From the NCBI GenBank assembly GCA_003586115.2, contig QVOM02000042.1:71174101-71238100 (forward strand): a stretch of 64,000 nt of DNA, in the 5' to 3' direction. The DNA is from Salvator merianae (taxonomy: Eukaryota; Chordata; Lepidosauria; Squamata; Teiidae). Shown piece by piece: positions 24,801 through 36,219 of the stretch (position 1 is the first letter of the stretch; the number at the start of each line of letters is the position of its first letter). The notes beneath the pieces were generated by a model that was given only the letters and a program-made list of their open reading frames with translations, was not told the DNA's origin and ran no database searches. The position numbers were made by a program, and so were the translations under genes.

Positions 24801-26580
24801 CTCTAGCCCTTCTGCCTAGAAAGTGCCAAATCTCCACCCTCCAGGCTGCTGGCTCAGATTAGTCCTCCTAACCCATGGATTCCCTTTATTTTAAATTGCT
24901 TATGTTGAGAATTTTTACACAATGTGCCACACTTGCCTTCTTCGAGGTCCTACTATATTGGCATCTGTCAGCACATCATTGATGCAGATGCTGACTTATC
25001 AGATAAAACACGACAGAAGGTGAAGCATAAGCAGGAATGAAGGTTGCAGGTAAGAGTATCTCCCTTCTACCAGGATGAATCAGAGATAATTTCAAATGTT
25101 TCTTTAACTTATACCTTTATTTGTTTTGCAACTAAATTATCTAGAATGCACTATGCTTCATTGTCTCTGTTTCTGAGGATATCCACAGTCAAATATTCCT
25201 CATTTATATTGCTTTTCAAAATGACTGGCAACTTGTTTTGCACATTACCAGAGTGGTGAGAATTCTACTCTACATCACTCTGATAATTTCTGGATCTCTA
25301 ATTATGCACAATGCTACTACCATTCCAAGATATACCACTCTGCCACAGGTAATAAAACAGTGCAAGAGATACCACTCCTTGCCAACATAATCAGCACATT
25401 CAAGACATGGGTAGCCTTCAGGTCTATTTTGCATGTTCTGCTTTGTTTTTTATTAAGCGGCACTAAATGCAAAATCATAACTCAGGGTAGAGTCAAAAGC
25501 CTAGTATACCTCAAGTGATGGGGTGATCTCACATACATGCAAAAATATAACAACAATAATAATAATTTAAAATTCCCTTTTTTGATTAACCACAAATTAA
25601 AGAGCCTAAGAGTTAAAATTAAAAATTCAAGGAGGAAGGAAACAGGCCTAAACTTCAACATATCCTCTACTTGTTTTAAGGTGAATCCATAGAACTAATC
25701 TGACATCAACAGCAGACTATAAAAACACGATTTTATTATGAAAACATGATCATAACAAAAAAAAAATAGCGCTCTCCCCAAAAAGAGAATATATATTGAA
25801 AAAAAGAGAAAGAAAGGGGGAAAAAAAATAACTACTACGCCACCACCACACTATCCAACTACCCCTTGTGCACACTGGTTGGCAACTTCTAAATTATTTC
25901 TTCCATCTTCTTTCTCTTTCATTTTAGCTGGACCAAAGAGTTAGTCTTGTTAGTTCTTCTCTCAATTCTTCCAGCGCTTGGATTCTCATTGAAAAATACA
26001 ATAAATTTTTCCATTTTTCCTGTTTTAGAAAGCAAGTTCATACCTTGACTTTTAAATCTTATTTCTCACATTTTATCAAATCTATATTATTCCATTAGAT
26101 ACCTATACCAGTTATCTAATGACATTTATTATTTTCCCTCCATCCCAATACAAGTGTTGATTGTGCTGCATATATCATTTAAGCAAATAAATACTGTTTG
26201 TCCTCCCTTATTTTCCCTGATGTCACATAAAAAAACCTAGTTCAGGTTGGACCAAGGAAATGTTGTCCAAAATTAAGGGTGGGAATTCTGACACGGTAGG
26301 ATCCAGAACGTTGTTTGGTGAACAGCATCAAAGGGGGTGATTCTGAACAGTGAAGTTTCTCCATCCGAAAGGTGCAATTCACCATGTCAAAATTTCATCA
26401 GTTCATACATCAGGCCAATTGAGATTGCAATATCCCTAGGTGGCAGCCAGTAGGAAAATCACATTCTGTCTAGCAACACTTCCTCTTGTTAATTCCATAT
26501 GTTCTGCGTTATCTAAATTTTTTTTTAATAATGCTCTATGTCTTCCACAGAGTAACAGTTTTATACAGGAACAAAACCAA

Positions 26581-26948
26581 GGGCCTGTTCACACTTTCCA
26601 CTGTGGAATGTTCATCAGTGAACATTCCATGGTGGAATTGACAACAGTGTGACCACTGTCTGTACTGTGTGGCCATAGTCATGCCCATCAGCAGACTATC
26701 AGCATTCACAACACAAATGCTCGTATCCTGTCTCGACTGGAACCATGACAGTGGCCGGGAAGCGTCTGGCCACTGCAATGGCAACTGGCAGCACCACCAT
26801 GCACTTTACCAGGAATGACTATCAGTTCCCTGTAAAGCTGTGGAGCACTAATTTGTACTCTACAACTATTCATGATCAGGAGCACTGATATACTGGTCCC
26901 AGTCATGAGCATCCCTGATGCTCACTAATGAAAAGTGCGAACAGGACC
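26581..26948. mobile_element. Non-autonomous DNA element, family with GGGCCTGTTCACACTT ends
   Basis: The left end is GGGCCTGTTCACACTTTCC and the right end, inward, GGTCCTGTTCGCACTTTTC: 19-bp inverted repeats with few differences. A hairpin just inside the left end has arms TGGAATGTTCA and TGAACATTCCA, with a 4-base loop. Length 368 bp. Confidence 0.8.
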
Positions 26949-28891
26949 ATAATACTAGCTAGCTTTACTTCAACCACAGCAAATGCACTCAACAGCAATA
27001 ATGTAGGGAAAGTAGTTTTATATATAGAAGACCTTTTCTTCTTCCATGTTACTCGAATGAGAGATATCAAATTCCTACAATATTCCTATAGGTTTTCCTC
27101 TACACATGTGTGGAGAATAAAAGAGGACATCCTAAGCCACAGAAGTGTACCATAGGAACATATTCTTGCAACTTCCCTTTCTAGATTCTTTCCCCATACT
27201 TTGTAGTTACTTTGGAGGGAAAATAGGGAACTCAGCCGCCTTTCATTCCTTAACCAGAAGCTGCAGAAAGGGAGGAGAATATGCTTTTCCTTTTCTGTTA
27301 ACTCAGGGAACCAAGATGTGTTCTCTTTCTTTAGCCTAAGTGAATAATCTCATGCCCTGGGCCTTCTGCTTTTGGTAATGAAGAGACAAGCAGGAACAGC
27401 TACACAAAGCTAGAATCAGTTATGGGGCCTGAAGGAAGGCAGGAGTTGTCAGCTTCCTCTCTAAAACTGTTATTCCCCATGTGACCTCTCAGGTCAGTTG
27501 CACACTCCGGCCCCCTTTATCCATGGACAGATCATTCAAAACTTTGAGGAGCATCTTGCAAGCCTGGAGAGATTATAATGGCTACGGTGGTAGAAACAGC
27601 TAAAGTCTGAGGTAGAGAGAAAATGGAATGTTACAGAACAGAGAGCCCAACTCCAATCAGTCCCAACAAAAGATCATTCATTTCATTCTTCTCATAACAC
27701 ATTTGCATTCAGTAAAGGGAAACACTGTCTAAGAAAAAAAAAAGAGGCAGAAGATATGGCCTTGGATGAATTAGTGAAATATGTTGCAAAGGATTAAGGA
27801 AAAATCTTTTACATGTTTCATCTGCTTAACTCCCCCCTTCCTCTTCCTAGCAAAATTTGAGGAAAGACCCCTTACTGTGAAGAAAATAGCAAGAAACTCT
27901 CCAAAAATAATAATAAAAATGAAGCCTTCTGTTTTGGACATTACTGGCTTGGGGACAGCATACAAACAGAGAAAAGTATTTTTATTGGCACATGCAAAAT
28001 AAGAGAGCATAACATCATCAAGTTCAAAGAATAGATGGGAAGTATAATATAATACTTGACAGTTTAATAAATAAGAATATCTATAACCTTGTCTCTTTTT
28101 AAAGGAAAAGGATACTAATATTACAAGAACTAGAACCTTAACGGCAAGCACGAAGATTCTAAAACAGAAACACTTGCTGCTGTTGAACACAGAAGTAAAT
28201 GATTTTTCTTTTTTTAGAAAAACACCTCATTGACATGATTACTGATTACAGGATTTTGGGTGCTAAGGCTGAACATAACCATTGAGAGGAAATACATAAG
28301 CTTACCTGCGTAACCTGCAGGTGTAACCACAGAAGTCTGTAGGAATATGGAATTTACTAGTGAGACAGTATGCTTTTTGGATGCCAATTTTCTGATTTTA
28401 TATCTTAAACTTATAGCACCGTCGACCTATACAAAGATACAGAGCACTAATTCAACATATCTATTTGTTTTTAGGTGAAACCAAAGAAGAGAAATTGCAA
28501 TAGCGTTGGCGAGTGTATAAACACAGCCTTCTCTTTTGAGATATTTTAATATACATTTAATATAAGATGCCCAGAATTTTAATTGTAGGGAGGCTATATA
28601 AATGTAGTAAATAAATGAATAATAAATTAAATAGTTAAACTGACAGTAAAATAAGCTGAGTTTATCACTAGCCAAATAAAGTCATCCAGATAAGAAATGT
28701 GTTCTAGAAAGGAATGTCCACTGACATCTGTGAATATATATAATTATTTTCAGCATTTTCACCCCCAAAAGGTGGCATACTAAAAAGTTAAAAAAGTAGT
28801 AGGGCCATTTAACAAGAGAACCAATACCAGTGAGTACATCCTTTTGTTTTCAGATTTCTTTTAAAAAGCAATTGCATGAAGCGCCCGACTG

Positions 28892-29034
28892 TTCTTTCCT
28901 TCTTTCCTCCTTTCCTCCCTCCCTTCCTCCCTCCCTCCCTCCTTCCTTCCTTCCTTCCTTCCTTCCTTCCTTCCTTCTTTCCTCCCTCCCTCCCTCCCTC
29001 CCTCCCCTCCCCTTCCTTTCCTTTCCTTTCCTCA
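28892..29034. repeat. Polypyrimidine CCTT/CCTC microsatellite, about 140 bp
   Basis: Almost pure C/T on the plus strand, with blocks of CTTC and CCCT repeats. The mirror-symmetric polypurine/polypyrimidine tract could form triplex DNA. On the gene's sense strand it is a GGAA/GGGA purine tract. Confidence 0.95.
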
Positions 29035-29824
29035 GGTAAATTTAGAGTGCAGTTTCAATGACAACATATGAGAAATAAAACTGGAACTACTGTAATAATA
29101 ACTTGAGTAACTTCTTCAGAGACTTCACTAATAAAGACCCAGTTCTATCAGGCAGAGCACACTGTTTCAAGCGAAGGATTAATTCAGGCAGACTTTAGCT
29201 TCAATTATAATGCAAGCTGATTTTATAACAGATGCTGCAAGATGCCTATTAAAAGTGCACGCAATAGCTCACCCAACAGTCTTGTTAGGTACAATGCTTG
29301 CTGCTATAGCAATAAGCCTGTGAACAAAAATAAACAACCAATTCAGGGATATTTCCTGCATCTCTTATGTAGGCATTCTTCCTTCTTTTTAGAGGTACCT
29401 ACAATTATATTTACATAGATTATAACATTAATCACAGACAACCTGTAGTTTGCACACTGAAATAAATAGGGGCTTTGCATTAACCAAGGTTAATGAAAAT
29501 GAGGGTGCAGATGCATGGTTAATCACAGGTAGCTCCAAAAGTAAAACAAGGAGGGTGTCAATAGGGAGAATAAAGATGCAAAATGAGCAAACTATATAAA
29601 AATCTTCTGAGAACTCCTAATAATTTAAGCATGGCTGGACAATCAGGTAATCTTACATCTACACTGGGCCAAAGGGAATCTTCCCATAAGTTTTCCTTAT
29701 AGCACTTTTGCATGCCAAGCTGCACCTTCATCTTTGAACATAGCTCTAACATACTGTGCATCCTTTGGTTCTGAAGCCTGGCTTGCTCCTTAGCCCTACT
29801 TCATGGATTGTGCTTTGGATCTTG

Positions 29825-30238
29825 GCCATTTCCACACGAAGTGGGCTGTTCCAGCTCATGTAGCATGGACTACTGAGTGTGGCCCATATTGGGATGGGCT
29901 AGCAGTAGCCTGCTCAGCCTCAGAAGTCCACATATAGACAGCCTGTTTCAGTTAAAGCTCAAACAATGGCTCTGAAGGCTGGGAGCAGCCCTTGAAGCTA
30001 GTGCTCAGACTCAGAAGACCAGGAACAAGAGTTCCCAGCCTTTGCAGTTTCCGGCTGGACTCTTTTCAGAGCACGCTGGTTTCCTACACCACTTGCACCC
30101 CGGTTTACTCCAGACCAGGAAAGCATGTTGTCTTTGGCCCACTTCTGGACCATTCTGAAAGTTCTACTGAAGGACTGGGATAGTGTGCCATTTTGGCACA
30201 CTATCCTAATCCATGGCCTAGTCTGATGTGGACAGGTC
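29825..30238. mobile_element. Probable Harbinger-like non-autonomous element
   Basis: The left end is GGCCATTTCCACACGAAG and the right end, inward, GACCTGTCCACATCAGAC, similar to other elements here. The interior contains the inverted words 'agtgtgccattttggcacact' around 30181. No target duplication is clear. Confidence 0.5.
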
Positions 30239-31204
30239 ATATTATGGAGGGATGAGGCTTCTACAATTCTGCACTAGCATGTAGAAGGTAACCCCCTGTA
30301 CCCATCCATGGACTATGCTTAATTGGTCTTTGGTCTGGTTTACTGGTTCATCTTTTGGCCTTCCACACTGGTTTGCTCTTGGTTCTAACTTATCCTCTTT
30401 ATCACTTGTTCTGGTTCATCTCAAGTCTGCATGGCTTGACACATGGAGTCTTGATTTGCAAAATATATATTAAGAGCATTTATGTTCTTGTGGGAGGAAA
30501 TTACTATATTACTGGTGTTAATTCTCAACAGCATTTAATATGAACAGAGTACTTCTGTGAGAATTCAGATACAAGAAAGATCTCTAATACCCTTCATTCT
30601 CTAAAACATTCCTTCTTTATCAGTCATATTCATTTCTCCTGTCAGTTCAATGACCTGTACATTCAAAGAAGAAAGTCAACTTGGTTTAAAGTCCAGGTCT
30701 GCATTAAGAAGTCTGAATAATGTGGTTTTTACAGTCTAGTTCCATCCCTAACATCTTGCTGAAGATCCACTGGAGTTAAATGGTACTGAAGAAATCAGGG
30801 GAATACAAACATGGCTTATCTTGGATCAGCCCATCTTCCAAAAATGGACTTCCCAGGGTGGTCTCAAGCATGTTTGCAGACCCGTTCAATCCAAACCTCT
30901 ATTGTTGGTTCTCTTTGAACTTGTGCCAGAAAAATAGTTTATATAACTAATTACAGCTGAATGCGTGATTAAGCTGAGTGCAACTTCTGGTGAAAGCATG
31001 AACAAATCCACAAAGTTTTCTTCAGTTCCCAGGAACAGAAATGAGTGCAAGAGACACAGAGGCAGTTTTAACTTTTGATGACTGGATACTGGAGCAAGCC
31101 AGGCTTTCTTTTCATAGACATCAGTTCCTAGTTTACCACATTTTTATTTTTAAAAAATCAAATGCTAAGAGCATGTAACTGTGCCATGTAGTTTTAAGTC
31201 TCAT

Positions 31205-31282
31205 CTACAGTACCTGGTATTCTCAGATGGTCACCCATCTAAATGCTAACTAGATCTAACTCTGCTTAATTTTTGAATTTAA
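31205..31282 (-). mobile_element. 5S rRNA-derived fragment (SINE3-type or 5S pseudogene)
   Basis: Read on the minus strand, this matches the 3' two-thirds of vertebrate 5S rRNA in order: the 'agcagagtt' for AGCAGGGTC block, 'agcatttagatgggtgacc' for AGTACTTGGATGGGAGACC, and 'gaataccaggtactgtag' for GAATACCGGGTGCTGTAG. Identity is roughly three quarters by eye. The 5' third is lost or too diverged. It is not a working 5S gene. Confidence 0.7.
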
Positions 31283-31454
31283 GTCACAGTTCACAAGAGA
31301 CAGTCTAAATGCTGAAGAACTGTTCTCTATTTCTTGTTGCTGCTACTGGGTGCCATCAAATCAGCTCTTATTTCTGGTGAGTGTGCAGAGAAGTGCTCAA
31401 CATTTTGGCTTATCTTTAGCAAGACCTGATAGAATTTCCAAGGATATTCTAGTA

Positions 31455-31575
31455 CAGTGGCCCTACAAATGTTGCTAACTACAACTCCTACCATTGTTTG
31501 CCTTAGCCTCAGGGACTGGGGCTGCTGGGAGTTGTAGGCCAACATCATCTGGAGACCTAAGTTTGAGATCCACTG
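31455..31575. mobile_element. hAT MITE, 121 bp, with perfect 8-bp target duplication
   Basis: It begins CAGTGG and ends CCACTG, and is flanked on both sides by TTCTAGTA (31447-31454 and 31576-31583). The 8-bp duplication and its CTAG core are hallmarks of hAT transposition. Inside, 'actacaactcc' and 'gggagttgtagg' form the inner parts of the inverted repeat. Confidence 0.93.
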
Positions 31576-31591
31576 TTCTAGTAGTCTCTTT

Positions 31592-31771
31592 GGGCCTTTC
31601 TGCACTTGGCCTTATTGCGGATTATATCCCGGAATAGGGACCTGCCATCTGCATGCTAGTGCAGACTATGGTAGGCCCTGGGCAAGACCTTTTATAGTTT
31701 GCACTAGCATATGGATAGCAGGTCCCTATTCTGGGATATAATCTGCAATAAGGCCAAGTGCAGAAAGGGCT
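31592..31771. mobile_element. 180-bp palindromic PIF/Harbinger-like MITE
   Basis: The whole element is one near-perfect inverted repeat with arms of about 85 bp. Left arm: CTTTCTGCACTTGGCCTTAT ... GGGACCTGCCAT; the right arm is the complement with a handful of changes. Flanking TTT on both sides may be a 3-bp target duplication. It lies 16 bp from the end of the hAT element at 31575. Confidence 0.88.
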
Positions 31772-33121
31772 TTTGATCCTATCCATCCATCTTCGCCTTC
31801 TTCTGCTTCCCTCAACCTTGCAGAACCTAACAATCTCCTTTGTCCACTGACTACGCACATCATGTGTCCATAGTTTGTGCATGATGATCACTGCCTCCTG
31901 GGACAAACAGGGGCTTATTGGGTTGAGGACAGTTTGGCTGGATCTTCTTGCAGCTTTCAGAAGCATACATGGGGGAAGACCACTGCTTTAATGTTCTTTC
32001 TGTCAGTGTAATGTCTTTGCGCTTCATGATCTTTTGTAAATGTGTCACTGTCTTCTTCCCTAGGATTATTCTCCTCCTTAATTATTCAACAAACTGCCCG
32101 TCTTTGTTCTGGAGCCCAAGGAAATTGTGTCCCAGTACTTCCTTCTTCTGAAACAGTGGAAACAATTTCCTCTTTTCCAATGAAGATCCTGCTCATTTGC
32201 TTTGTGTAAAGTTTGAATTAACTTACTTCTGCTTAAGTCAGAACTGCAAACTTTAACACCCAGCACCACCATAAAGGTGGTACAGAAAGGACAAAGCTCC
32301 AAGTGGAAACATAACCTCTGATCTCGCCAAATCAGGTTTTCATCTGCAATATATCAAAGTTCAGCTCAAGGAGATCACAGGAAACTTTGAAATTAATCCC
32401 CCTCTTTCCTCCACTACTTTGGTGATGCCCATTCAGGATCACCACTGATGATGACTTCATTCCTTATTATTTCATGTACATACTGTAATTTGATCTTAAT
32501 ATGGGATCTCCCCAAAGTTTTCCCAGTATATATGTCTTAAACTGAAAGAAAGCTGGCACAAATACACATTCAAAAAGTCAACATACATGCAAGAATTTAC
32601 TTTCTGCTCTAATTATGCTGAGTATAACTGTGAAATCTTTTGTATTAATTTGTACCAGCACAAAAGTTATTCATGAAATTTCAGACTGCAAATTATAATT
32701 CAAATGTGTAACACTGTGAACTGAAATAATAAACTTTCAACACTTACTGAAACTTGCTACTAAGTGCAAAATTATAAATTGAACTATAGCTGTTGTACTG
32801 GTCCTACAGTATAAAATATGATAAATTCAGATAATATAATCTCAGCACACTAAGTCTTCCAGGGATTAAACAGTCATAAATAAATAATAAAAAAGCATCA
32901 ATAACCTCTTTCACAACTTTTCCTGAAAAACTCCCAAATGCATTTGAGCATGAATTTGCAGTTCAAACATTTATAGAACAGAAGCTTTTGCTTTAAATAA
33001 CTGCTACAGTGCTACAGTTAATGCTGTTTACGTTCCTTTGTGTCCTTATCACCTTATTGCTTATTTTGGAAACAAAATTCCTATTTGACTCTTGGCCAAT
33101 TAAGATTCCTGCAGCATTTTA

Positions 33122-33464
33122 GGGTTTTCTGCACATACTTTAGATCCAGATCTGTCAGTGCCTTAGTCTTCTTCTAGGCCTCTTTTGTCTGCACGTTGGT
33201 GCAGATTAGAGACTTTGCCCCCTCTGGTATGCTCTGTCTGCATAAGATGAAGCGTATTATGGATCAGGAAACCGAAAATGGTCTCCTCGTCTACTTTTAG
33301 GCCAGCAAACCTTGATAATAAGGTCTACAAGCATATTAGGCCAATGGGTGACCCATTTCAGTGGCAGATCCAGTGCAGGCGCTGGTCCAGAACAGATTGG
33401 GACCAGTCCCAGTCCGCTCCAAATCTACAGATTTGGATCTGCACAGGTAAAAGCAGAAAGGCCC
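33122..33464. mobile_element. PIF/Harbinger-like MITE with TTA target duplication
   Basis: The left end is GGGTTTTCTGCACATACTTT and the right end, inward, GGGCCTTTCTGCTTTTACC. It is flanked on both sides by TTA (33119-33121 and 33465-33467), the target site typical of PIF/Harbinger. Length 343 bp, with no coding capacity. Confidence 0.82.
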
Positions 33465-34127
33465 TTAATGAACCAATAAACACATTGCTACATAAACTGT
33501 TGTCAGCTACATTCTGCTTTGGCAGATCTGTGAAGCATTATGCTTATTATACATTTCCATTACCTTGACAAAGTGGGTTCTAGACCTCACAAGATTAACC
33601 TCCAAGCAATAACTTAAGTCATTAAAGCAGCAAATATTCTGCCTAAGGCCCAACATACTATTTCAGGTGCTTTTAATCTTTATGATCCAATGGAATATTT
33701 AATGCTTTCTCTTAATAGTGTATTTTTCTTGCAGTATCATAAACTGCTTTCACCACAGGTGCAGAGGCAGCTTAATGCATAGCATGGAAACATGGGTTTT
33801 GATCTAGATCCCATCTGATGTTTAGCTGTAAAATACAGAAATATTACGAGTTTCCATCATAACAATGGCCTGGTGATGAAACTCTATAGTAGAATAAAAG
33901 GACAAAAAAGAAGTCCAAACGCAAGTCGACAAACGATCCGTGGCTTACATTTTACAGCCTCAGAATATCATGATGGTTTCTCCACGATCTCAGATAGTAC
34001 ATAACAGCAAGACTACACAGACTATCCTGACTGCATAGGACATATTAAATACCACTACCATCAACCACCAGTTCATACAGCTGTGTATGAACACACTTAT
34101 CTAATAGTATACATTTTTGGACTCAGA

Positions 34128-34632
34128 GGCCCTTTCTGCATGGTCTCTTATTCTGGAACAAATTCTGGAATAAGGGGCAGCACGTTTACACATTAGTGCA
34201 GACTAGGACAAGTCCCCTGTCATGCTCTGTCTGTATTGGACGAAGCATGGGCTGGGCTAGAGTGCTGAATATGGTGCCCTCGCCTGGTATAGTTATAGAC
34301 CTCAACGTTGAGGTTTACAGTTGGTCCAGGGGAAGTGTACCGGCCCATAGAGACATGTGATGGCACACTCCCATGGTCTGGTATACAATGGGAGATCCTT
34401 TTGGGCAGCACTGCAGAACCAGCCAGGTTGGAAAGTCCAAAGACCAAGAACTTTCATTCCTGCCCTTTGGAGCCTTGCTGCTGCCTCCGACAGCTCTCTG
34501 GAGGCAATGGCAAGGACTGCAGTGGCTATTCCACTCCACTGGCAACCCATCCCAGCTTGGGACAGATTGCTTGTTCTGAAGTAGGGCTATCCATTCTGTC
34601 TTGGAACACTGCACATGAGTGTGGAAAGGTCC
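34128..34632. mobile_element. PIF/Harbinger-like non-autonomous element, about 505 bp
   Basis: The left end is GGCCCTTTCTGCATGG and the right end, inward, GGACCTTTCCACACTCATG, with AGA on both sides as a possible duplication. Overlapping open frames on both strands inside it (34220-34661) are most likely a by-product of higher GC, not genes. Confidence 0.65.
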
Positions 34633-34779
34633 AGACTCTGAATATACTCATGCTCTATTAGCTCAGAAAACTCATTCAGAAACTAAATACAAGGAACAGG
34701 TATGTAGTTTGAGAATGCTCTTAGAGACATCTTAAACAGATGCCTATCAATATCTTTGGCAGGTATGCTAGCTATGCCC

Positions 34780-35165
34780 TTTTCAGACAAGTTTGGCCAA
34801 TATTGTCCATATCCTGGTAAGCTTACGCTTAGACTATAGTAAATATAGTGGCCAGGTTCTTGACTGGGGTGCCTATTTGCATACCCATCACAACCTTGCT
34901 CAAGCTGCTGTATTGGTTGCCAGCTAGCTATTGGGCCGGGTTCAGGGTTCTACTCTTGGCGTTTAAGGCCCTAAACAACTTGGGAACAAGATATCTGAAC
35001 TAATGTTTCTCGTTTACTACACTAGAAACACACCTGAGATCACCTGGAAAGACCTGGAAAGGTCTTGCTGCAGGGCCCACAAAATACAGGATGTCATCTT
35101 ACTATAGCCTGTAGCTGGCCTTTTCTCTGGTAGTACATTCCACATTAAAGGTCAGATAATGACTT
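34780..35165 (+). mobile_element. L2/CR1-superfamily LINE fragment (3' part)
   Basis: The plus strand carries the post-RT region: 'tattggttgccagctagc' matches the LHWLPI segment, 'gggttctactcttggcgtttaaggccctaaacaa' matches FKVLxLxxKALN, then 'agatcacctggaaagacc'. It is degraded, with stops. Confidence 0.7.
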
Positions 35166-35960
35166 TTTAATTTTCTTTTTCTGGCTTTTAAGGTGAATTA
35201 GAGGCATTAACGTGAGGACGCTACCATCTCTATGCTGCATTTGAGTGCTTTTTTCTTTTACTGTGTGCAAACGCTGTCAAAAGACTCTTCATCTAGGAAT
35301 CCCCTATGTGAACAATTGCCTTATTCTTAACCCACCCAGTTTTAATGCAGTTGCTTATTTTGTTTTTAACCTTATTTTTAATCTTTACTTTTTTCTCTTT
35401 GCAAACTTTTATATGAAGGTGTATAAATGTCTTAAGCAAATAAAGAGGTATGAGACTGTTCCTGACCTGAACTTCTACAAAGTTCAGTGGAGAGGGTTCT
35501 TTGAAGAAATACCAGGCCTTGAATTTTCCAAAGAAAAACAGAACTCTATACAAATGTGAAGAATTAACATTAGATAGGATCCCAGAAGAACTGGGAACAA
35601 AAGGCATTTCACAAACAGTTTGATTTTGATGGACATATTTATCCCATTGCCACTTGTTTGACATTTAGAGAAAATGGCATGGTGCTTAATGAAAACAATT
35701 ATACAGGATTTTTCTAAAAAAATGTTTCAATGATTTCAATGTGCTTGATATTGCCAAAATGAGAGATCTTCAAGCCTCAATAATTTGAGCATGTGATTTT
35801 TTCTTAAAAAAATGCTTAATTGATTCATTGCAATCAACAGGATGTGAAAGCATTCATTTCATGATGGATATTTTTCTTTTTCTGGTTTTTGTAAAACAAA
35901 TATGTTTGTCAACAAGTTCATGAGCTAGTTGATACAAGGCTTACTATATGTAAGATCTAG

Positions 35961-36219
35961 GGGCCTGTTTGCACTTAACCCTTAGTGAATGAGCATTCAC
36001 TGGGTGTGTCCACATGGCCCCACCGGTGTAGTGTCCAGGAGTGTCTACAGCTGCTCCTGGATGCTACTCTCTGTGGACAGCTAAAATGCTGTTCATAGCT
36101 TGACCAGGAGTGGCTACATTGCTCCTTGCCAGCAGTGTTCGCAGGGTGCAAACGCTGCAAGAGGGTGGGGCAGCTGCAGCTGTGCAGGTGCACACCACTC
36201 CCTGATCACCATGGCAACA
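35961..36219. mobile_element. Left part of a MITE split by a LINE insertion
   Basis: It starts GGGCCTGTTTGCACTTAACC and is preceded by TAG. A short hairpin (AGTGAATG/CATTCACT) lies just inside. It aligns along its length with the left half of the intact element at 57289-57752, including 'tggccccaccg', 'cctggatgctact' and 'gcttgaccaggagtg' type words. The alignment breaks at about 36219, where the LINE begins, and resumes at about 38013. Confidence 0.8.

Noticed and set aside
24321..24819. Overlapping frames of 99-136 codons as a gene
   Set aside because: All lie inside a foldback element; long frames on both strands fit low stop frequency, not coding.
27771..28190. Minus-strand 139-codon frame as a membrane protein
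   Set aside because: Phe/Leu/Ile richness follows from AT-rich sequence; no family pattern and no splice signals that fit.
31592..31771. Palindrome as a microRNA gene
   Set aside because: The length, ends and second copy with TAA duplication show that it is a MITE; small RNA production is possible but not shown.
34220..34661. Five overlapping frames on both strands
   Set aside because: All sit within the 34128-34632 DNA element and none resembles a transposase.
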